Part shown: in pieces, positions 32,735 to 32,743 of the stretch
Numbering within the stretch: the stretch's first letter is position 1
Layout: each line of letters opens with the position of its first letter
Assembly: GCA_937880335.1 (NCBI GenBank)
Contig: CALFLJ010000190.1
Location: 1-32,743 of the forward strand
DNA: 32,743 nt
Direction of reading: 5' to 3'
From: an uncultured Succinatimonas sp.
GTDB taxonomy: Bacteria > Pseudomonadota > Gammaproteobacteria > Enterobacterales > Succinivibrionaceae
Made by a program: the position numbers and the translations under genes
Notes under the pieces: generated by a model
What the model was told of the DNA's origin: nothing
Databases searched by the model: none
The model's input: the letters and a program-made list of their open reading frames with translations, nothing else

Positions 32735-32743
32735 ATTTTCTAG

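Overview
This window reads as an AT-rich, compact gammaproteobacterial chromosome segment, most likely from an anaerobic gut or rumen member of the Succinivibrionaceae/Aeromonadales side. That placement is inferred from gene content (glnD-dapD, a complete Na+-NQR operon, lolCDE, yajQ, ampG, a yjhC-yjhB-like pair) and very AT-rich spacers; no rRNA or tRNA gene is present to confirm it.

Layout. (a) 1-3326, plus strand: the 3' part of glnD, then dapD and a bidirectional terminator. (b) 3360-6706, minus strand: a zinc/manganese-type ABC uptake cassette (small His/Cys membrane protein, binding protein, ATPase, permease, small exported CC protein) with its own sigma70-like promoter, a candidate operator and two internal hairpins. 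Its binding protein and small proteins look more like Firmicutes versions than enterobacterial ZnuABC, so horizontal acquisition is suspected. (c) 6835-7350: a decayed TnpB fragment next to the cassette. (d) 7384-9363: a large exported protein of unknown function with an acidic, Ca-binding-like tail. (e) 9582-15515: nqrABCDEF, preceded by a leader with competing inverted repeats. (f) 15961-20746: a tightly packed xseB-ispA-dxs-yajQ-ampG operon. (g) 20789-24400: pheST with a good promoter and a hairpin-rich leader. (h) 24617-27718, plus strand: lolCDE. (i) 28162-28722: a YajL/DJ-1-like gene convergent with an IS630-like transposase-related gene (28768-29889) that has an altered third catalytic position and no visible terminal repeats. 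(j) 30424-32734: a CRP-site-controlled pair resembling E. coli yjhC-yjhB (sugar/sialic-acid-derivative oxidoreductase plus MFS transporter). The transporter's C terminus is cut short near the window end.

How the genes work together. GlnD links nitrogen status to PII/glutamine synthetase, and DapD feeds lysine and peptidoglycan. Na+-NQR couples NADH oxidation to sodium export. xseB-ispA-dxs-yajQ-ampG joins isoprenoid precursor supply to muropeptide recycling. LolCDE moves lipoproteins to the outer membrane. The accessory parts are the metal cassette, the TnpB remnant, the large exported protein, the transposase-like gene and the yjhCB pair; most of the unexplained structure lies there and in the nqrA, pheS and yajL leaders. 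I found no CRISPR array, prophage or clear defence system. All functional calls come from reading motifs and remembered family sequences; no search was run.
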